From Aliivibrio_A kagoshimensis (lineage in GTDB: Bacteria > Pseudomonadota > Gammaproteobacteria > Enterobacterales > Vibrionaceae): a stretch of 40,363 bases of DNA. Location: assembly GCF_050337105.1 (NCBI RefSeq), contig NZ_JAKJSQ010000041.1, forward strand, positions 1 to 40,363, in the 5' to 3' direction. Position 1 is the first letter of the stretch. Every line of letters starts with the position of its first letter. The notes beneath the pieces were generated by a model. It did no database searches and was not told the DNA's origin. It saw only the letters and a list, made by a program, of their open reading frames with translations. Shown here one piece after another: positions 8,039-17,550 of the stretch. The translations under genes and the position numbers were made by a program.

Positions 8039-8998
8039 ATGGAGCAGATTTCTCGTTTATCTATTATTCATCGTTTACTAAGTCACTCAAGATATCCTGT
8101 ACCAAAGAGTAAGTTATTAGAGGCCTTAGAGTGCTCAGAATCTACATTTAAGCGGTTGCTTCGAAAAATTAATGATGAATTTGATGCATCGATTTTATAT
8201 GACAGAGAACATAAAGGCTATATTTACGATCCTAGTTGTCCGCAGTTAACCCTACCGTATTTGAACTTTTCTGATAAAGAGTGGTTTGCACTATTAACTG
8301 CCGAAAAGTTATTTACTGACTTACATACAGGCTCACTAAGCAAAGAGCTTGAAGGCATTAAACACGTATTACAGAAAACAAAAAATCAAGTAGAAGATCT
8401 TGGTATCGCGAATAAAATAGAGATACTCAGTGCGATAATAAGCATTAATCATACCGATGTATTTAATCAAATAACTACCGCATTATGGTCTGAACTTAGC
8501 ATTAATGTTGAATACCAAGATAGTCAACAAAACACCACTCAGCGGACACTCTCCCCACAAAAAGTCTTCCTGTATAAAGATGCATGGTATCTCTTAGCTT
8601 GGTGTCACCTACGAAATCAAATTCGTATATTTTCACTAAATCGACTGGTTTCAGCACAAGATAGCAATGTGGTTTTTCATCGATTGCCAGAAGAGCAGAT
8701 TCAAGCTTACCTTAAAAAAAGTTATGGCTTAATGGTAGGTAGTACTCAGCATCAAGCCATTATTCGTTTTGACCAAGCTGTTGCACCTTGGGTACTAGAT
8801 CATACATGGCATAGCGATCAGAAAATTGAAACTCTCGCAACGGGTGAATTAACTCTTAGCTTTTCTTTTAGTGACCATCGTGAATTGGTACGTGAAATTA
8901 TGCGCTTTCAACCAAATGTGACTGTTATATCTCCAGTGTTTTTGAAAGAGGCTGTAGCGCAGTGTTTGTTAAAAGCCGTAGAAAGAATGCAAAAATAA
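8039..8998 (+). CDS. WYL-domain transcriptional regulator next to CRISPR-Cas
   Basis: 319-residue regulator with an N-terminal winged HTH (SRLSIIHRLLSHSRYPVPKS then LLEALECSESTFKRLLRKI), a WYL domain whose core AWYLLAWCHLRNQIRIFSLNRL lies in the middle, and a C-terminal WCX-type extension. WYL domains sense ligands, often nucleotides or nucleic acid, and such regulators recur beside defence loci. I start at ATG 8039 because GATAAGG (8023-8029) is well spaced; an in-frame TTG at 8021 would overlap that site. It lies 67 bp before cas1 on the same strand, so it is likely a regulator of the cas operon (inference). Confidence 0.9.
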   Translation: MEQISRLSIIHRLLSHSRYPVPKSKLLEALECSESTFKRLLRKINDEFDASILYDREHKGYIYDPSCPQLTLPYLNFSDKEWFALLTAEKLFTDLHTGSLSKELEGIKHVLQKTKNQVEDLGIANKIEILSAIISINHTDVFNQITTALWSELSINVEYQDSQQNTTQRTLSPQKVFLYKDAWYLLAWCHLRNQIRIFSLNRLVSAQDSNVVFHRLPEEQIQAYLKKSYGLMVGSTQHQAIIRFDQAVAPWVLDHTWHSDQKIETLATGELTLSFSFSDHRELVREIMRFQPNVTVISPVFLKEAVAQCLLKAVERMQK

Positions 8999-9005
8999 TG
9001 CACAG

Positions 9006-9037
9006 GGTCAGTATGTGACCTTACGGTTTAGTAAGGT
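9006..9037. promoter_or_regulatory. Two overlapping palindromes in the cas1 promoter region
   Basis: Palindrome A is GGTCA-GTATG-TGACC (9006-9020). Palindrome B is ACCTTAC-GGTTTA-GTAAGGT (9018-9037). They share three bases and fill the short gap between the WYL gene and cas1. A TATTAA -10-like hexamer follows at 9043-9048. They may be operators for the WYL protein; B could also act as a weak terminator or attenuator. Confidence 0.5.
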
Positions 9038-9065
9038 GTTTGTATTAACTTTTTAAGGGGGGTAT

Positions 9066-10061
9066 ATGGAAAACTTTTCTTCGTCTGATCTTAAAAGTAT
9101 TTTGCATTCAAAACGAACCAATATGTTTTATCTCGAATATTGCCGAGTGATGCAAAAAGATGGCCGTGTTCTATATCTCACAGAAGCGAAAAATGAAAAC
9201 CAATACTTCAATATTCCCATCGCCAATAGCACCGTATTACTGCTAGGTAACGGGACTTCAATTACTCAAGCCGCCATGAGGATGCTCGCTCAAGCAGGTG
9301 TGTTGGTTGGTTTTAGTGGTGGCGGTGGCACACCCTTATACATGGCTAATGATGTAGAGCAGCCTATTGAGTGGTTTACGCCACAAAGCGAATATCGTCC
9401 AACCGAGTATTTACAAGGGTGGATGTCATTTTGGTTCGATGATCAAAAACGCTTGGCAGCAGCAAAAGCATTTCAGCAAGCAAGATTAGATTTCTTACAG
9501 AAGATCTGGGCAAAAGACAGAGAACTAAAACAAGAAGGATTTAATGTCAAAGAGTCAGGGCTGCAAGAAGCGTTTGAGCGGTTTGAAGCGCGAACGGAAG
9601 CCGCAACCAAGCAGAGTGACTTGCTACTGACAGAAGCGCAATTAACCAAACATCTCTATAAGTTTGCCGCTAATAACGTTCAGCTACAAGATTTTAAAAG
9701 ACAACATCAATCTACCGATAAAGCCAATGATTTTTTGAATCACGGCAACTATTTGGCTTATGGCTTGGCTGCGACAACATTATGGGTATTAGGCATTCCA
9801 CATGGCTTTGCTGTAATGCATGGGAAAACCCGACGAGGCGCGCTAGTGTTTGATGTCGCTGATTTAATTAAAGACACCATAGTACTGCCGTGGGCATTTA
9901 TTTGTGCCAAAGAAAACGATACAGAGCAAGAGTTTCGCCAACAAGTTCTGCAAGCCTTTACCGATCATAAAGTGTTGGATTTCATGTTTGATACCGTGAA
10001 AGAAGTGGCTTTAGCACATCAACAGCCTAAGTCGGCAGATGGCGGAGAGCAAGCAAGATGA
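9066..10061 (+). CDS. cas1: Cas1, type I-F CRISPR integrase
   Basis: 331-residue spacer-integration nuclease, the standard length for type I-F. The N-terminal beta domain is followed by the helical catalytic domain with metal ligands E190, H252 and D263/D266 (MHGKTRRGALVFDVADLIKD), which line up with the E, H, D, D set known in Pseudomonas Cas1. GNGTSITQAAMRMLAQAGV is the conserved glycine-rich turn. A strong ribosome site (AAGGGGGG) lies just before the ATG. It overlaps cas2-3 by 4 bp (ATGA). In I-F it forms an integration complex with Cas2-3. It appears intact. Confidence 0.97.
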   Translation: MENFSSSDLKSILHSKRTNMFYLEYCRVMQKDGRVLYLTEAKNENQYFNIPIANSTVLLLGNGTSITQAAMRMLAQAGVLVGFSGGGGTPLYMANDVEQPIEWFTPQSEYRPTEYLQGWMSFWFDDQKRLAAAKAFQQARLDFLQKIWAKDRELKQEGFNVKESGLQEAFERFEARTEAATKQSDLLLTEAQLTKHLYKFAANNVQLQDFKRQHQSTDKANDFLNHGNYLAYGLAATTLWVLGIPHGFAVMHGKTRRGALVFDVADLIKDTIVLPWAFICAKENDTEQEFRQQVLQAFTDHKVLDFMFDTVKEVALAHQQPKSADGGEQAR

Positions 10062-13000
10062 TGGTCACCTTTGTTTCTCAATGCGAAAAAAATGCCTTAA
10101 AGAAAACACGTAGAGTATTAGATGCCTTTGCTAATCGCATTGGCGATAACACATGGCAAACCATTATTACCGAAGATGGCCTGCTAACCGTAAAAAAAAT
10201 GCTGCGCCGAACGGCGAGTAAAAGCACTGCGGTAAGTTGTCATTGGATACGCTCGCGCTCTCGCAGCCAGTTTTTGTGGGTGGTGGGGAATCGATTGAAG
10301 TTTAATTTAGAGGGTGTGGTGCCAGTGAATAGTACATCAAAGCCTATTAATGATAAGGAAGCGTTTTTCCTGAACTCTGACGTTATTGCATTGCTATCAA
10401 ATCTGTCTGGTTTATTCCATGATGCTGGAAAGGCAATAGCCTTATTTCAGAATAAATTGCTACCAGGTTTTGAAGGAAAAACTTTTGAACCTTATCGTCA
10501 TGAGTGGGTTTCTCTTCGTATTTTTCAAGCGTTTGTAGCAGGTAGAGAAGATAAAGTTTGGCTTACCGATCTTGTTAACATTGATAATTTAGCAGAAGAG
10601 AAAATGCTCATCAATTTAGCGGAATTAAAAGACGGCTTAAAGTTAAACCCTGAAAACCCATTTAAAGCACTTCCTCCGTTAGCAAAATTGGTTGCATGGT
10701 TAATTGTCTCTCATCATAAATTGCCTCAATACCCAAAGAATGAAGATAATCCGCCCGCATTTGAAAGTATGGATAAATGGCTTGATTTTAGTTTAGAGGC
10801 TTGCTGGAATTCACCGCAGTGTTTAAATGATGATTGGGACAGAAGTGTCATTGAACAAAATTGGATTTTCCCATATGGCACACCGCTAAAAAGTGCTCAT
10901 TGGCAAACACAAGTGAGTATCTGTGCAAAAAAAATATTGCACTGTGATCGTATGTTTGAGCAGAACTGGTTCGAACAACATTTCACCATTCACTTGGCGC
11001 GCTTATCGTTGATGTTATCTGATCACTACTATTCGTCGAAAAAAGAAACGACTCCAGAGCTACAAGATAGAAATTATCATGCTTATGCTAATACAGATAA
11101 AGATGAAAATGGTAACAAATACCGAAAACAGAAACTTGATGAACATAACATTGCAGTAGGGCTTAATGCGTATTTAATTGCTAAAGAATTGTTTAAATTG
11201 AAGCGTGAATTACCACAGTTAAACCCTAATAAATCATTCACTGATAAAGTACCTAACAATCATCAAGAAGACTTTGGATGGCAAGATAGTGCTTTTAATT
11301 TAGCTAAAAAAATGAAAGACGATAGCCTCAAATATGGTTTTTTTGGTGTTTGCATGGCCTCTACTGGGAAGGGGAAGACGCGTGGCAATGCGCGGATCAT
11401 GTATGGACTATCTGATGAAGGTCAATGTAGGTTTAGCGTTGCGTTAGGTTTAAGAACGTTAACATTGCAAACTGGTGAGTCATTACGAAAAGATTTGGAT
11501 CTAGATTATGATGAACTTGCATTGCTCATTGGTTCACAAGCCGTAAAGGATTTACACGCACAAGCAAGAGTGCCTAATACTAGCGAACAACAAGATAAAG
11601 GCAGTGAGTCCGCAGAATCACTTTTGAAAGATGAAATGATCTTAAAAGAAAATCTACCTGATTATTTTGGCGCATGCACTACGTGGCTTGAGCATGATCC
11701 TAAAATATTAAAGCTCATCCAATCACCTGTGTTAGTAAGTACAATAGATTACTTGATGCCAGCAAATGAAGGTATTCGAGGTGGTCGGCAGATCGCGCCA
11801 ATGCTTAGGCTGTTGACATCAGATTTAGTCCTTGATGAACCAGATGATTTTGGATTGGAAGATCTGCCTGCTTTGTGTCGTTTGGTAAATTGGGCTGGCA
11901 TGTTAGGTAGCCGTGTATTGCTCTCAACGGCAACTATTTCACCGTCACTTGCCAGTGCATTGTTCACTGCATATCAAGAAGGTCGTAAGCATTATACTCA
12001 AGTGAATGGTGAACTAGGTGAAACCGCCAAGGTTTACTGTGCATGGTTTGATGAATTTAAAAAGCCACAGGCAACATTTATTACAGATACATCGCACTTT
12101 TCGAATACTCATGATGGTTTTGTAGAAAAACGAATTTCTAATTTAAAAAAGAAAACTAACCCTCATCGTAAAGCTAAATTAATCACTATAGAGGCAGACG
12201 AAAATCTTGCTCCAACTGAACAAATGGCGAAGGTTATAAGGCAATCGGTCATTGAACTTCATCAACAACATGCTTTAGTGGTTGCGAGTAAAAAAATATC
12301 GATTGGTTTAGTGCGTATGGCGAATATTGATCCCTTGATCCAAGTGGGTAAATACCTGATTGCGCAAGGTACGCCCGTAGATACAATAATTCATTATTGC
12401 ATTTATCATAGCCAGTTTCCTTTACTTCAACGTTCAAAAATCGAAAAACAGTTAGACAATGCGCTTTCTCGTCACAGTGAAAAAGAATGGTTAGTAAACA
12501 GTGAAATACGAAGTATTGTAGAAAAAAATGCTGAAAAAAATCATATTTTTGTCGTGTTAGCGACAGCAGTAGCTGAAGTGGGGCGAGATCATGACTATGA
12601 TTGGGCAATTGTAGAGCCAAGCTCAATGCGATCAATTATTCAATTAGCAGGGCGAGTGCAACGTCATCGTAAGCAAGTTCCTGTTTGTGAAAATATACAT
12701 ATATTGTCTAAAAACTATAAGGGGTTAAAAGGTAAGTCGCCTTGCTTTGAAAAACCAGGTTTCGAGACACAAGAGTTACGTTTTATGACTAATGAACTTA
12801 GTGGTCTTGGCATTGATAATGAATTTGAAGTAAATGCAATCCCAAGAATTAAAACGCCCAATACGCTCTCTGTAACAAATGACATTGCACCTAAATTTTG
12901 TTCATTTAATGAGCTTGAACATTTTTCTCAAAAATTGCGATTGGTCGGGAGTATTAAACAGAAAAATAACGCATCTCTATGGTGGAATAATAAAGTGACT

Positions 13001-13393
13001 TGGTGTGGAGAGCTTCAGCGTTTACAGCCCTTTAGGCTGTCTTTAGCTAACGATGATTTCATAATTAATTTTACACGTACTGATAAAGTTATTTGGCAAA
13101 AGAAAGTACCAAAAATATTCCCACCCCAATTTGTTAACACGACTGATATAGCAAAAAAACCGGAAGATATAGCGGTAGGTTTGAGAAATGTATTTTGGGG
13201 TGATTTTAATTTAAAAGATGAAATAGCGCAGCTCGCGAGAGTTTTATCTGTAAATGAAGAATATGTAAGGGAGAAGTTTACTTACTTATCGTTAAGGAAA
13301 CTGGATGAAAACTCACCAGAGCAATGGCAGTGTCATCCAAATTTGGGGATATACAAATTTTTGAAAAAGGATGAATATAAAAGTGAAGAATGA
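10058..13393 (+). CDS. cas3: Cas2-Cas3 fusion, type I-F
   Basis: 1111-residue fusion found only in type I-F. Residues 1 to about 90 are a Cas2 domain (VTFVSQCEKNALKKTRRVLD at the start). The HD nuclease has FHDAGK with H121 D122. The superfamily 2 helicase carries motif I ASTGKGKT (434-441), motif II DEPD (593-596), STATIS (motif III), and AEVGRD...IIQLAGRVQRHR (motifs V/VI). A C-terminal domain follows. It joins Cas1 in spacer uptake and degrades targets marked by the Csy complex. No frameshift is visible. The cas1 stop overlaps its start, implying translational coupling. Confidence 0.97.
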   Translation: MMVTFVSQCEKNALKKTRRVLDAFANRIGDNTWQTIITEDGLLTVKKMLRRTASKSTAVSCHWIRSRSRSQFLWVVGNRLKFNLEGVVPVNSTSKPINDKEAFFLNSDVIALLSNLSGLFHDAGKAIALFQNKLLPGFEGKTFEPYRHEWVSLRIFQAFVAGREDKVWLTDLVNIDNLAEEKMLINLAELKDGLKLNPENPFKALPPLAKLVAWLIVSHHKLPQYPKNEDNPPAFESMDKWLDFSLEACWNSPQCLNDDWDRSVIEQNWIFPYGTPLKSAHWQTQVSICAKKILHCDRMFEQNWFEQHFTIHLARLSLMLSDHYYSSKKETTPELQDRNYHAYANTDKDENGNKYRKQKLDEHNIAVGLNAYLIAKELFKLKRELPQLNPNKSFTDKVPNNHQEDFGWQDSAFNLAKKMKDDSLKYGFFGVCMASTGKGKTRGNARIMYGLSDEGQCRFSVALGLRTLTLQTGESLRKDLDLDYDELALLIGSQAVKDLHAQARVPNTSEQQDKGSESAESLLKDEMILKENLPDYFGACTTWLEHDPKILKLIQSPVLVSTIDYLMPANEGIRGGRQIAPMLRLLTSDLVLDEPDDFGLEDLPALCRLVNWAGMLGSRVLLSTATISPSLASALFTAYQEGRKHYTQVNGELGETAKVYCAWFDEFKKPQATFITDTSHFSNTHDGFVEKRISNLKKKTNPHRKAKLITIEADENLAPTEQMAKVIRQSVIELHQQHALVVASKKISIGLVRMANIDPLIQVGKYLIAQGTPVDTIIHYCIYHSQFPLLQRSKIEKQLDNALSRHSEKEWLVNSEIRSIVEKNAEKNHIFVVLATAVAEVGRDHDYDWAIVEPSSMRSIIQLAGRVQRHRKQVPVCENIHILSKNYKGLKGKSPCFEKPGFETQELRFMTNELSGLGIDNEFEVNAIPRIKTPNTLSVTNDIAPKFCSFNELEHFSQKLRLVGSIKQKNNASLWWNNKVTWCGELQRLQPFRLSLANDDFIINFTRTDKVIWQKKVPKIFPPQFVNTTDIAKKPEDIAVGLRNVFWGDFNLKDEIAQLARVLSVNEEYVREKFTYLSLRKLDENSPEQWQCHPNLGIYKFLKKDEYKSEE

Positions 13394-14897
13394 ACTGAAT
13401 GAAAGCGTTCAAGATTCAATCAAGGAATATATTGATAACGTTGGTGATAAAAAGATTACTGATCGAACTCTTGAGAAACTAGATAAGATCCATAAGGAGT
13501 TTATTGATGAAATTCATGTCCAGTTGAAGCCTTTATTAAAAAAAAATAACGAACTAAAAATAAAAATAGGAGTTATTAAAAAGAGAAAAGCTGTCAAAAA
13601 TTCGACTAAAAAAGAGAAAGTACTCTTTAAGAAAAACGTGATAGATGAGTTAATAAGCATATCTAAAAACTATTGCGATCTTAACGATATTTATAGAGAG
13701 TTTTTTGAAAATGTTAAGTTCGTTAATAGTCTGAACAAGTATGAACAATGGCTTAATTGGGCACTTGATTTTGGAGAAGATAGTTACCTTGCAACTCATA
13801 TCGCGAAATTAACACATTCTAGTAGCAAGGGATCATCTATTGACGTTAGGTATCATGAATCTTGTGATAAATATAATAGATATTATGTTTGTACTGCATC
13901 AAATCCAGTGCTTGATACTGCATATCCCGATAATAAATACTCATCTATTTCTCAGCTTTATAATATTAAAGTAGGAAATGGTTATGTTGGTGATTATTTA
14001 AGGAATGAAAATGAAGCAATTTTTAGTAAATTTAGCGAAAATGCAGAGCTGATAAAACTGTGGGCTATAGGCTTTTCAAAATTTATTAAGAATGAAAAAA
14101 AGAAAAGCTACTTTTTATCAAAACAAATTTACTTTCCTATTTGCAATGAGCAGTACCATTTATTAATGCCACTTACGTCATCGTCTTTGGTGCATGCAAT
14201 ACACCTTGAGCATAAAAAATACTGGGATGAAGAACAGGAAAAAACGCGAAGTCAAAAAAATATCAAGAAATATTCAGAAACCACAACCTGTACTTATCCG
14301 AATAAAGCATATTTACATGTGACAGGCTCGAATCATTCTAATGCATCTTCGCTTAATGGTAAGCGTGGTGGAAGAGTGGCATTGTTACCCGCGATGCCAC
14401 CTGTATGGAAATCTAACACTCCATCTTATGTTAATAAGGTTTCTATCTTCGATAAATCACTCGCGTTTGAATTAATAAATGAAATTAAAGAGTTAAAACA
14501 CTACTTGCTTTTAATTAAAAATAAATCATTGAGCATCAGTGAACCAAAACGAAATGAAGCTGTGATCAATAAATTACAAGCGATTAGTAGTCAATTTTTC
14601 AATTACTTGGAAATGATCAACCTTAATGAATCACTTGAAGGGTGGACTGCAAATAGCAAACTTCCTAATGACCAACAACTTGTGCTTGAGCCATGGCGGG
14701 AAGATGAGGCTGCCATGGTATTAAAGTTGAATAATAAATGGCAGGTTTCTTTAGCTCAAACGTACGGGCGTTGGTTAAATAATCAGCTTGATAAAAAAAG
14801 CAAACTACAGTTGAGCCCAATTCAAGCGAGGTTATGGACTGATTGTTTCTTAATTGAATTAAGAGAAAGGGTTGCTATACAGGAGGTGAAAGTATGA
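13371..14897 (+). CDS. csy1: Csy1/Cas8f, large subunit of the I-F Csy complex
   Basis: 508-residue large subunit that recognises the PAM and holds the crRNA 5' end with Cas5f. Diagnostic segments are LATHIAKLTHSSSKGSS (near 140-156), KQIYFPICNEQYHLLMPLTS and TGSNHSNASSLNGKRGG before LLPAMPPVW. It is clearly longer than the 434 residues I recall for Pseudomonas Csy1. The surplus is an N-terminal lysine-rich, helix-prone region (about 1-130). The ATG at 13371 directly abuts the ribosome site; an in-frame GTG at 13383 is better spaced and would shorten the cas3 overlap to 11 bp. Confidence 0.93.
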   Translation: MNIKVKNELNESVQDSIKEYIDNVGDKKITDRTLEKLDKIHKEFIDEIHVQLKPLLKKNNELKIKIGVIKKRKAVKNSTKKEKVLFKKNVIDELISISKNYCDLNDIYREFFENVKFVNSLNKYEQWLNWALDFGEDSYLATHIAKLTHSSSKGSSIDVRYHESCDKYNRYYVCTASNPVLDTAYPDNKYSSISQLYNIKVGNGYVGDYLRNENEAIFSKFSENAELIKLWAIGFSKFIKNEKKKSYFLSKQIYFPICNEQYHLLMPLTSSSLVHAIHLEHKKYWDEEQEKTRSQKNIKKYSETTTCTYPNKAYLHVTGSNHSNASSLNGKRGGRVALLPAMPPVWKSNTPSYVNKVSIFDKSLAFELINEIKELKHYLLLIKNKSLSISEPKRNEAVINKLQAISSQFFNYLEMINLNESLEGWTANSKLPNDQQLVLEPWREDEAAMVLKLNNKWQVSLAQTYGRWLNNQLDKKSKLQLSPIQARLWTDCFLIELRERVAIQEVKV

Positions 14898-15952
14898 GCC
14901 AATATATGGTGTTGAGTCATATAGATATTCAAAATGCAAACTCTATTGCAGGGCTTACTTGGGGATTTCCTGCGGTAACAAATTTTTTAGGATTTACTCA
15001 TGCATTAAATAGAAAATTATCGAACAGTTATGATGGTCAGTATGATCTCGATTTAATCGGGTGTGCGGTGATATCTCATTCCTTTTATAACAAAGTATAT
15101 CAATCAAAACAAAATGCTGACTTTGAGTTTTTGCAAAGTAAAAACCCACCCGTTCTGGCAAAGCATAAGGGTTCATCACCGCCAATTATAGAAGAGGGGA
15201 AAATGAATTTGTCAGTAAGTTTAGTGATTGAACTCGAACAATCCCTATTACTTTCGGCAGGTGAAATTAAGCAGTTTGAAAAGGATGTTTTAGATATTTG
15301 TTTTGGGCTCAGGCTGGCTGGTGGCAGTATTCTAAATATTAAACGAGCTAAAGTAATATCTGCTAGCACAGAAGTGCAGCATATTGAAATGTTAAGGAAA
15401 ATAAAAAAACTCACATTACCGGGCTTTGTGTTATTGGAGCGAAGTAACTATCTGAACGATCACTATCAAGTATTGTTAACAACTCATAAAGAAATGAATA
15501 ATGATCAAGATGAACCTCAGTTATTCGATGCTTGGTTAGACTTTAGTGCATTAAAATTTAAAGCAATACCACAACTAGATAATGACCAAACTCAGCCAGA
15601 TGAAAACACACGGGCAAATTGGACATATATAGCGAAACCATATTCTGGGTATTTAGTACCACTGATGACTGGCTATAAAGCAATTAGTGAGTTGTATGCG
15701 CCTGAAGAAGTATTAAGCACCCGAGATGAAGTCACGCCTTGTTGTTTTGTGGAGTCTATCCATTCTGTTGGAGAATGGAAGGGCGTGCATAACATCAAAA
15801 AAATAAAAGATACTATTTGGCGTTATAAGCAAGAAGGGCAGTGGTACTTGTGTCGACAAACTAGCCATTTACCAAGTAATAATAACGAACCGAANCTTAA
15901 ATCAGAAGAGATAAAAACTCTCAATTTTAATGACGCACTTAACCTATTTTAA
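14894..15952 (+). CDS. csy2: Csy2/Cas5f, I-F Csy complex subunit
   Basis: 352-residue Cas5-type RAMP protein that pairs with Csy1 at the 5' handle of the crRNA. The N-terminus (YMVLSHIDIQNANSIAGLTWGFPAVTNFLGFTHAL) is highly typical for Csy2; SPPIIEEGKMNLSVSLVIEL and GLRLAGGSI also match. The start overlaps the Csy1 stop by 4 bp (ATGA). Base 15895 is N, leaving residue 334 unknown, but the frame is open to the stop, so the gene is probably intact. Confidence 0.95.
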   Translation: MSQYMVLSHIDIQNANSIAGLTWGFPAVTNFLGFTHALNRKLSNSYDGQYDLDLIGCAVISHSFYNKVYQSKQNADFEFLQSKNPPVLAKHKGSSPPIIEEGKMNLSVSLVIELEQSLLLSAGEIKQFEKDVLDICFGLRLAGGSILNIKRAKVISASTEVQHIEMLRKIKKLTLPGFVLLERSNYLNDHYQVLLTTHKEMNNDQDEPQLFDAWLDFSALKFKAIPQLDNDQTQPDENTRANWTYIAKPYSGYLVPLMTGYKAISELYAPEEVLSTRDEVTPCCFVESIHSVGEWKGVHNIKKIKDTIWRYKQEGQWYLCRQTSHLPSNNNEPXLKSEEIKTLNFNDALNLF

Positions 15953-15960
15953 GGAAAATA

Positions 15961-16962
15961 ATGATGGCAGATATAACTTTACCAAGCGTGTTGGCATTTG
16001 ACCGTAAACTAGAGCCTTCAGATGCACTAATGCATTCAGGTGATTGGGAGTGTATTGGCGATAAAACAGCATGGACTCCCATCGATCTTTTTGAACGTCG
16101 TAATCGAGCCGTTAAAAGTAACTTCAAACAAGAGGTTTTGGAGAATGAAGACGAATTACAAAAGCAAATAGCAGAAGCAAATCTTGCGTGGGGTGATGAC
16201 GCTTCACTAAGTCATGATAACGATACGTTAAAAGTGAGTTTTACTTTGCGAATTGTAAGTGGATTAAGCCAACCTACGGCATGTAACAAGGTTGGATTTG
16301 AAAATGTATTTGGTGAAAAGATTGAAGAATATGTCCAATCAAATCTTGATGAACTTGCGCAACGTTATGCTTACAATATCGCTAATGGGCGTTTTTTATG
16401 GCGCAACCGTGTTGGTGCGCAAGACCTTAAAGTACAAGTTTTTTATTCAAAAGATAGCAATTCAATTGAGTTTGATTCTTATGATTATTCATTAAAAGAC
16501 ACGAACTCAGATGATGCCAAAGTTAAGCAACTTGCACTACTTATAAAAAATGGCTTGGCAGGAAAGGAGAACATAATATTAACGATTATAGCTTACGCCA
16601 AACTGGGAGAAGGACAGCGTATTTGGCCATCACAAGAGATGGTTTTAAATGTCCCTAAAGGTGAAAAAAGCAGGCATTTATTTTCACTAAATGGCATTGC
16701 AGCAATGCATTGTGAGAAAGTTGGTAATGCTTTACGCACTATTGACGATTGGTATCCTGATTTTGAAAAAACAAAACAACCAATAGCAATCGAAGCTTAT
16801 GGCTCAGTGACTCAACGTGGTGTTGCTTATCGTTCGACTAGAAATGATTTTAAAACACTATTACTTAATTGGCTAAATGGAAAAGAAATTAGTGATACGG
16901 AAAAACATTTTATTATAGCTATGATTATTCGCGGTGGTGTATTTGGTGAGGGCGAAAGCTAA
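15961..16962 (+). CDS. csy3: Csy3/Cas7f, backbone subunit of the I-F Csy complex
   Basis: 333-residue Cas7 protein, six copies of which form the helical backbone along the crRNA. Typical features are the N-terminus LPSVLAFDRKLEPSDALM, NGRFLWRNRVGAQDLKVQV in the middle, and EAYGSVTQRGVAYR near the C-terminus. Start ATGATG follows AAGGA by about six bases and 8 bp after the Csy2 stop. Anti-CRISPR proteins commonly target this subunit, but none is seen here. Confidence 0.96.
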   Translation: MMADITLPSVLAFDRKLEPSDALMHSGDWECIGDKTAWTPIDLFERRNRAVKSNFKQEVLENEDELQKQIAEANLAWGDDASLSHDNDTLKVSFTLRIVSGLSQPTACNKVGFENVFGEKIEEYVQSNLDELAQRYAYNIANGRFLWRNRVGAQDLKVQVFYSKDSNSIEFDSYDYSLKDTNSDDAKVKQLALLIKNGLAGKENIILTIIAYAKLGEGQRIWPSQEMVLNVPKGEKSRHLFSLNGIAAMHCEKVGNALRTIDDWYPDFEKTKQPIAIEAYGSVTQRGVAYRSTRNDFKTLLLNWLNGKEISDTEKHFIIAMIIRGGVFGEGES

Positions 16963-16971
16963 GGATCGATA

Positions 16972-17550
16972 ATGAAATATTATCTCGATGTTACTTTACT
17001 GCCAGATGCGGAAGCTAATTTAGGTTTTTTATGGCAAAAGGTTTATCAGCAGTTACATATTGCTTTCGTTGAGCATAAAATTGCGGAGAACCAATCTGCT
17101 ATTGCTATCTCTATACCAGAATATGGTGATAAAATTTTTCCGCTAGGAAGTAAAATTAGGCTGTTTTCAGCTTCAATGGCCACGCTGGAAAAGCTTGATA
17201 TTCAATTATGGTTGAAACGGTTTGCAGATTATGTTCACTGCACCTCGGTAAAAGGCGTACCATCAACTGTTTCGCAATTTGCTTGTTTCAAACGTGTGCA
17301 ATTTGACTCTAGTATTGAGCGACTTGCTAGACGAAGGATGAAACGTAAAGGTGAAACTCTAGCGCAAGCAATCGAGTATTTATCTCAGTTTGAAGCTAAG
17401 CAGAGTACACTGCCTTTTGTTAACGTAAATAGTTTGTCGGAACAGAAAAAATTTAAGTTATTTATTGATAAAAAAATGGCTGATAACACGACTAAAGGAA
17501 AATTTAATTGCTATGGATTAAGTCAAGGTGGTGCTGTACCTTGGTTTTAA
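16972..17550 (+). CDS. cas6f: Cas6f/Csy4, crRNA-processing endoribonuclease
   Basis: 192-residue endonuclease that cuts each repeat just 3' of its hairpin and stays bound to it. H29 (in QLHIAF) corresponds to the catalytic histidine of Pseudomonas Csy4, and Ser154/156 sits where the catalytic serine is expected. The arginine-rich helix ERLARRRMKRKGETLAQA contacts the stem. The C-terminus FNCYGLSQGGAVPWF is the family signature. It lies 9 bp after csy3 with AAGGA overlapping the stop codon, and is the last cas gene before the leader. Confidence 0.97.
   Translation: MKYYLDVTLLPDAEANLGFLWQKVYQQLHIAFVEHKIAENQSAIAISIPEYGDKIFPLGSKIRLFSASMATLEKLDIQLWLKRFADYVHCTSVKGVPSTVSQFACFKRVQFDSSIERLARRRMKRKGETLAQAIEYLSQFEAKQSTLPFVNVNSLSEQKKFKLFIDKKMADNTTKGKFNCYGLSQGGAVPWF

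Noticed and set aside
15895..15895. Possible disruption of csy2
   Set aside because: A single N only; the frame stays open on both sides and the length is normal.
16292..16495. 67-codon frame inside csy3
   Set aside because: Shadow of csy3 in another frame; csy3 is full-length and convincing.
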